From: Ciona savignyi
Taxonomy: Eukaryota > Chordata > Ascidiacea > Phlebobranchia > Cionidae
DNA: 64,000 nt
Direction of reading: 5' to 3'
Assembly: GCA_000149265.1 (NCBI GenBank)
Contig: CH003231.1
Span: forward strand, 5,489 to 69,488
Within the stretch, counting starts at the first letter, position 1. Each line of letters opens with the position of its first letter. Below are positions 58,950-64,000 of this stretch, one piece after another. The notes under the pieces were generated by a model. It made no database searches, had not been told where the DNA came from, and saw only the letters and a list, made by a program, of their open reading frames with translations. The translations under genes and the position numbers were made by a program.

Positions 58950-61190
58950 AATATTTTAAATTAAAGCTTTTTTTCATGTGCTGTATTGAAAAAGCTAAAT
59001 TCCTAAAACAGTCCGATTTAGTTTTTCATGGCTTTGGGGAATTCCCCATGGGTTTAGTAGATAAGGTTCTGTTTTTACATTTGAGGGTCATGTTATCTAA
59101 CAATTCTTAAAGTTTTATTCCAATTTGACGAATCCTTGTTGGAGATGTCAGTGCAATGTCACATGCCTGTCACAATCATGATTCAGGAACATATCTTTGT
59201 TTTTAAGGGAGTTACCCTAAGTAAATGTTTTTTTTTTCTTTTACACAGCGTGATTAACGATCCAGCATTCCACCAAATCTAATCAAAATTAGATCAGTCG
59301 TTCAAACGCTATGACCCGAAAAGCTAATTTTTTAGAAAAATACCCGTTTTGAATTTTAACGTCTCCGAGGAATTCCCCTAAATATACCACCCGCAATTTT
59401 GCTTCTGCGTATCTAGACCAAGTTGTCTAACATATAATAAAGTTTTATTACTATTTCATTATTCCTTCTGGTAGATGTCGGGGCGTCATGCCATGCCTGT
59501 CACAATCATCATTTGAGAACAAAATCTTATTTTTTAAGGTATTTCCCAAGGTGATTTTTTAATTTTTTTTAATTGTTAAATTGGGCATCAGATTGGAGCA
59601 GCCGTTCAAGCGCTTTGCCCAAAAAAGCTAGTTATTTTAAAAAATACCGTTTTGGTATTTAACGCCTCCGGCGAATTTCCTTAGATTTATCACCTAAAAT
59701 TTTGGTTTCTTCATATCTAGACCATGTTGTCAATCAAATGTTAAATTTTCATTCCAATTTCAATATTCGTTTTGGTAGATGTCGGGCGACCTGGCATGCT
59801 TGTCAAAATCATGATTTGAGAACAAAATCTCATTTTAGGGTTCTTTTCCTGGGTAATTTTATCATTTCTGTGTTAAGGCAGTGAATTTGTCAAATGCAAT
59901 GCACTTGCATTTTCCCAAATATGATTGAAATTGGAGCAGCCGTTCAAGCGCTAAGGCCCAAAAAGCTAACTGAAAAAAAATAACCGTTTTTATTTACAAC
60001 GCCCTAGGGAAATTCCCATAAATTTATCATCTAAAATTTTGGTTTCTGCATATATAGACCATGTTGTCTAACAAATCACCAAGTTTCATTGCGATTCCAA
60101 TATTCCTTCTGGTAGATGTCGAGGCGACATGCCTTGCCTGTCAAGCGTTTGGAGAAAAAAAAAACGAAAAGAAAACGAAAAAAACAATGTGTATCCAATT
60201 TTTCCAAATGGGACCCTTAATTCCAAAGCAATCCGATTTAGTTTATTCATGGCTATGGGGTATTCCCCAGGGTTTAGTACATATACTTATGTTCTTACAT
60301 ATCTGGGTCATGTTATCTAACAATTCTTAAAGTTGTAATCCGATTTGACAAAACCTTGTTGGAGATGTCGGAGCGAAATGGCTTGCCTGTCATAATCATA
60401 ATTTAGGAACAACTCCATTTTAGGGTATTTCACTATGTATTTTATTTTATTTTCCTTATTGGTAAATCGGCTACCGCACTAACATTCACCAAGTTTGATT
60501 AAAATTTGGGCATCTCTTCTAACGCTATGCTCAAAAAAATATTTTTTTTAAAAATACCGTTTTGGATTTTAAAGTATCAAGGGAATCCCCTAGAATTTAT
60601 TTTCCAAACTTTTGTTTCTGCATCTAAAGCATATTGTCTAACAAATAACAAAGGTTTATTGCGTTTCCATTACCCCCTCTACATGTCGTGTGAACATGCC
60701 ATGCCTGTGACAATCATGATTTAGGAGCATATGTTCGTTTTTAAGAAAATTACCCTATGTAAACGTTTTCTTTCTTTTAATTGGCAAAAAAGTGGCTTAA
60801 GGTCCAACATTTACCAAATCTGATTTGGAGCAACTGTTTAAAGAGCTATGCCCCAAAAAGCCAAATATTTAGAAAAAAATACCGTTTTGCTTTTTAACGT
60901 TCCAGGGAAATTCCCCTCGATTTTTAACCTAAAATTATGAAGTTTGCATATCTAGACCATGCTGTCTAACAAATGACCAATTTTTATTGCGATACCATAA
61001 TTTTTTGTAGATGTTAAGGCGACATGCCTGCCACAATCATGATTTGAGAATAAAATCCTATTTTTAGGGTATTTTCCTAGGCATTTTTTTGCTCCAATTT
61101 GAATCATATTTGGTGAAAAGTAAGTGAATTAGTCACTGATTTAACACTTGGAAGAAATAAAAAAATTACCTAGGGAAATGTAAAATGTTT
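58950..61190. repeat. degenerate satellite, about 330-bp unit, 6-7 copies
   Basis: Landmark GTTGTCTAACAA-type sequence recurs near 59095, 59426, 59728, 60064, 60310, 60633 and 60963, followed each time by GGTAGATGTCGGGGCGACATG- and CACAATCATGATTTGAGAAC-like sequence. Spacing is about 300-336 bp except one 246-bp unit. Copies are diverged, so the array is old. No credible ORF. Confidence 0.9.
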
Positions 61191-61497
61191 TCACAATTTT
61201 TACCTAAAAATTTAAAACTGTTATGGATCCTTTCGTACATCGAGAACTTTTTCCCAACAAAACAGCTAGTGCAGCACAATCAACATCTTTATTTCACAAA
61301 GCACTGCTCCACTATTACAAAACTTCATAACTAAACGAGAACACCGGCGCGCAGCCTAAAACATGCTGCTTCCAACCAAACAAATATTGGGGAATAGCCA
61401 CCATTGTTACTCAGCAAAACACTGTTTAAAAATCAATGACTAAGAAAGGGCCACATTTAGTCGTAGTTGGACGCGCATAGAGGTCCATTATTTACAC
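61191..61497. other. unassigned stretch
   Basis: No recognised gene or repeat. Confidence 0.35.
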
Positions 61498-61640
61498 TAT
61501 CTGAAGCCTGGTATCCCATCAACGAAGATAAAAATAAACCTAGCATCCACACACTGCCATAGCCCAGCAACTCGACTGTGGAGATGAGGTGTCTTACTAT
61601 ACCCGTGGATAAAGCCTGGCATCCGACCCACTAGTATAGA
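61498..61640 (-). repeat. single diverged 109-bp repeat unit
   Basis: About 1.3 units of the 109-bp repeat (CATCCACACACTGCCATAGC ... CCCGTGGATAAAGCCTGGCA), outside any gene I can see. Confidence 0.85.
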
Positions 61641-61736
61641 AATGCGATTTTATCCTTTTTTAGAGTTATTTCTTTCCCTTTTAATTTTTTTCGGCTTCAC
61701 TTCCATTTTATCTCCTTTTTCTCTTCGTCGGAGGTG

Positions 61737-63364
61737 TGGGAATCCCACACGTTTATAATTGTAATATTATATATTTTAACAACTAGATCGCGCCATGCCA
61801 TGTGTCCATATTTTATGCATGGGAAGTCGCGATTAATTTCTTGTTTTGGACATTTCAGTCGATGAATTATTTCCCGCGAGTTTCCTGATTAACAGCGTCC
61901 ACGCCTCGTGTATACAAACATGTGTTTCCTGTTATGTGTCTTATTATATAAACTGTATACGATTTCGTAATATCAATGAGCATTTTGGCTTGTCCTCCCT
62001 TGGGCTAGCTGCTCTCTCAGGCTTTAACTCTACCTACTTAACCTATACCTGTACCAACTTAACTTCTACTTACCTAAGCTATGCCTCATGTGTGTACAGC
62101 GCTCTTGCACCTTGCGTAAATACCCAATAAAATACTTCACCTATGCTGCTACCCCTTCTTTTTTTCCCTGGTTGCAACATTTTGGTGACCCTCGTGTGAT
62201 TTGAACTCGTATCCTTCTGATATGGAGTCGAATCGCTTTCTTATCTTTCTTTCAATTTTCTGCTTCTTTTCGATTTTTCTTTCCAGATTCCACAGACAGT
62301 CTGCAGTCGGATGTGTTCAACCGTTCATTCAATGGATCCTTCGTCAGAGAATATTGGTCAAGCAATGTCGGTCAAGTTTTCAAGTTTTTCACCTGGGTCA
62401 CGACGAACAATGTATCAGGTGTGCCGTTTTGCACTAGTCTATGTACTGTATCACATTCGTGTTCCGGATGAACAGCGATAAAAAGGCCTCTAAGCAGCGT
62501 GATGAATCAAAGTCACGGAAGCCTAACTATTGCCCGGCCATCAATGCCGCAATAGGATTTTCTACTTTCAGCATGGGATGAGGACCTCGCTAAAGCAAAA
62601 AGGGCAGCTTCGGAGAGTGTGGTAAATTTACCACGGAAGTTTATATTTTGTACCTTTGGATCGAGCTGGTCTCGTGTCAAGACCAAACGACATCTTCAGC
62701 CTCTCATCCCAGAATTCCAGCAACGTCTTTCTACAAGTGTATGTGTTTGAATCGTATCAATCTGCGTCGTGACCGTTTGACCCAAGGATTTCAACCGAAG
62801 ACCAATCGGCGAATCAACAAAAGACTGCTACAGGAGATTCAACCTACGATGACTAACAAACCTATGAACCGTCTGAACATTTATTCTTTTCAAAATGGAC
62901 AAAGGGAAGTGTGTGGGAATCCCACACGTTTATAATTGTAATATTATATATTTTAACAACTAGATCGCGCCATGCCATGTGTCCTTATTTTATGCATGGG
63001 AAGTCGCGATTAATTTCCTGTTTTGGACATTTCAGTCGATGAATTATTTCCCGCGAGTTTTCTGATTAACAGCGTCCACGCCTCGTGTATACAAACATGT
63101 GTTTCCTGTTATGTGTCTTATTATATAAACTGTATACGATTTCGTAATATCAATGAGCATTTTGGCTTGTCCTCCCTTGGGCTAGCTGCTCTCTCAGGCT
63201 TTAACTCTACCTACTTAACCTATACCTGTACCAACTAAACTTCTACTTACCTAAGCTATGCCTCATGTGTGTACAGCGCTCTTGCACCTTGCGTAAATAC
63301 ACAATAAAATACTTCACCTATGCTACCCCTTCTTTTACTCTGGCCAAACCCGTCTAAAACCAGA
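61737..63364 (+). mobile_element. TRIM-like LTR element, copy 2
   Basis: Same family as 12665-14237. The left LTR (61737-62179) ends GTTGCAACA but lacks a short segment before it. The right LTR (about 62912-63364) lacks its last bases. The interior (62180-62911) keeps TTTTGGTGACCCTCGTGTG and the purine tract AAAGGGAAG. No flanking duplication is visible. Older or more damaged than copy 1. Confidence 0.9.
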
Positions 63365-63499
63365 GCGCTGCTACAGAGGAGAGCTTAAGTTTATCGAAGT
63401 ATATTTCTAACAAACCAGAAATAGAAAGGATTTACAATACACGACATTTGCGGTTGTTGTCATAGCATTATGACGTAACAGTTCTTTCGCGATATAATC

Positions 63500-63600
63500 T
63501 TAATGTCATACGCAACAAACACGTCATTACGTGACGTCATCTGAGTTCACGTGATGTAATGGACCAATGAGATCCCTGGAACCTTGGCTCGGTTATAAAC
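63500..63600 (+). promoter_or_regulatory. possible promoter (CRE, CCAAT, TATA-like)
   Basis: GTGACGTCATC (CRE-like), GACCAATGAG (CCAAT-like) and GGTTATAAACG (TATA-like) follow in promoter-like order on the + strand. CTTGGCTCGG also matches the second SINE family's end, so this may be SINE debris. No gene is seen before the window ends. Confidence 0.25.
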
Positions 63601-63727
63601 GACACAGACCAGTGACCAGATGCTTTACCGCCCATAATATCAGAAAGAGAGTAAATAAATAAGAAACGAATCCTATAAACCATGTCTAAATGTACAAGAT
63701 ATGTTAATAACCCAAACTTTGTGAAGT

Positions 63728-64000
63728 ATTTTATTTACAAGTGCACTTACAAATGGTTAAATTGTTATCAGATGCCTGGTGTCTCGGTAGCTGAGTCTGC
63801 TAAGGGCTGCAAGTAATTACATCACAATTGGAAATATAAATTGCGCCACTCAATTCACAGGCTAAGCTATGTACATTAAAACAAAAATGTTTAAACTGAA
63901 AATTACGTTAAAACACACAAACTTAGGGCAATATATAAATAAATACAAAATAAAATATTAAAACAACACAGCATGCAAAAGCACTGATTTGAAAAGTTCA
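63728..64000 (-). repeat. second copy of the dispersed repeat at 50.9 kb
   Basis: Shares TTATTTACAAGTGCACTTAC and GATGCCTGGTGTCTCGGTAG with 50875-51112 and runs to the window edge. Confidence 0.75.

Noticed and set aside
61846..63238. Duplicate ORF MDISVDELFPASFLINS at 61846 and 63023
   Set aside because: The two copies are simply the two LTRs of the second TRIM-like element.

Overview
The window is animal nuclear DNA, most likely from an ascidian tunicate of the Ciona type. The reasons are compact multi-exon genes with very short introns (52 and 56 bp in one gene), chordate-type orthologues, a nuclear tRNA-Arg gene, and about 30 copies of one tRNA-headed SINE. The species cannot be fixed from sequence alone. 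There is no bacterial operon, CRISPR array or viral genome.

Layout. 1-4.8 kb: a LANCL3-like gene (- strand, 3' end off the left edge). 7.0-11.1 kb: a CSRNP nuclear-protein gene (- strand, 7 exons). 12.7-14.2 kb: a complete TRIM-like LTR element. 15.9-16.5 kb: a solo LTR inside a SINE. 17.0-19.9 kb: COMMD5 (+). 20.7 kb: tRNA-Arg(ACG) (-). 21.2-23.3 kb: a decayed pogo-like transposon. 24.9-26.9 kb: a beta-1,4-galactosyltransferase (+). 28.9-36.2 kb: an unrecognised secreted repeat protein that runs into, and may be fused to, an SLC10 (bile-acid/sodium symporter) transporter (+). 36.8-40.7 kb: GMDS (+, complete). 42.3-47.4 kb: FAM20B xylosylkinase (-, complete). 48.3-49.7 kb: a three-level nest of transposons. 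51.4-53.0 kb: a small secreted C-type-lectin-like gene (-). 53.3-58.1 kb: a decayed LINE with endonuclease, reverse transcriptase and RNase H. 58.95-61.2 kb: a satellite of about 330 bp units. 61.7-63.4 kb: a second TRIM-like element.

The exon models were built by hand from splice signals and family similarity. In every model except the joint between the secreted protein and SLC10, intron phases agree across all junctions. One splice donor (galactosyltransferase intron 4) reads AT instead of GT.

Two themes stand out. First, minisatellites of 14, 18, about 27, 31, 38, 46 and 109 bp lie in the introns of nearly every gene. Several start or stop exactly at an exon edge, and some copy the splice site itself. 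The three arrays inside coding exons all have units divisible by three. Second, the 109-bp and 31-bp arrays appear to be tandem expansions of the body of the resident SINE. Three genes of glycan synthesis (galactosyltransferase, GMDS, FAM20B) lie within about 23 kb, which may be chance.
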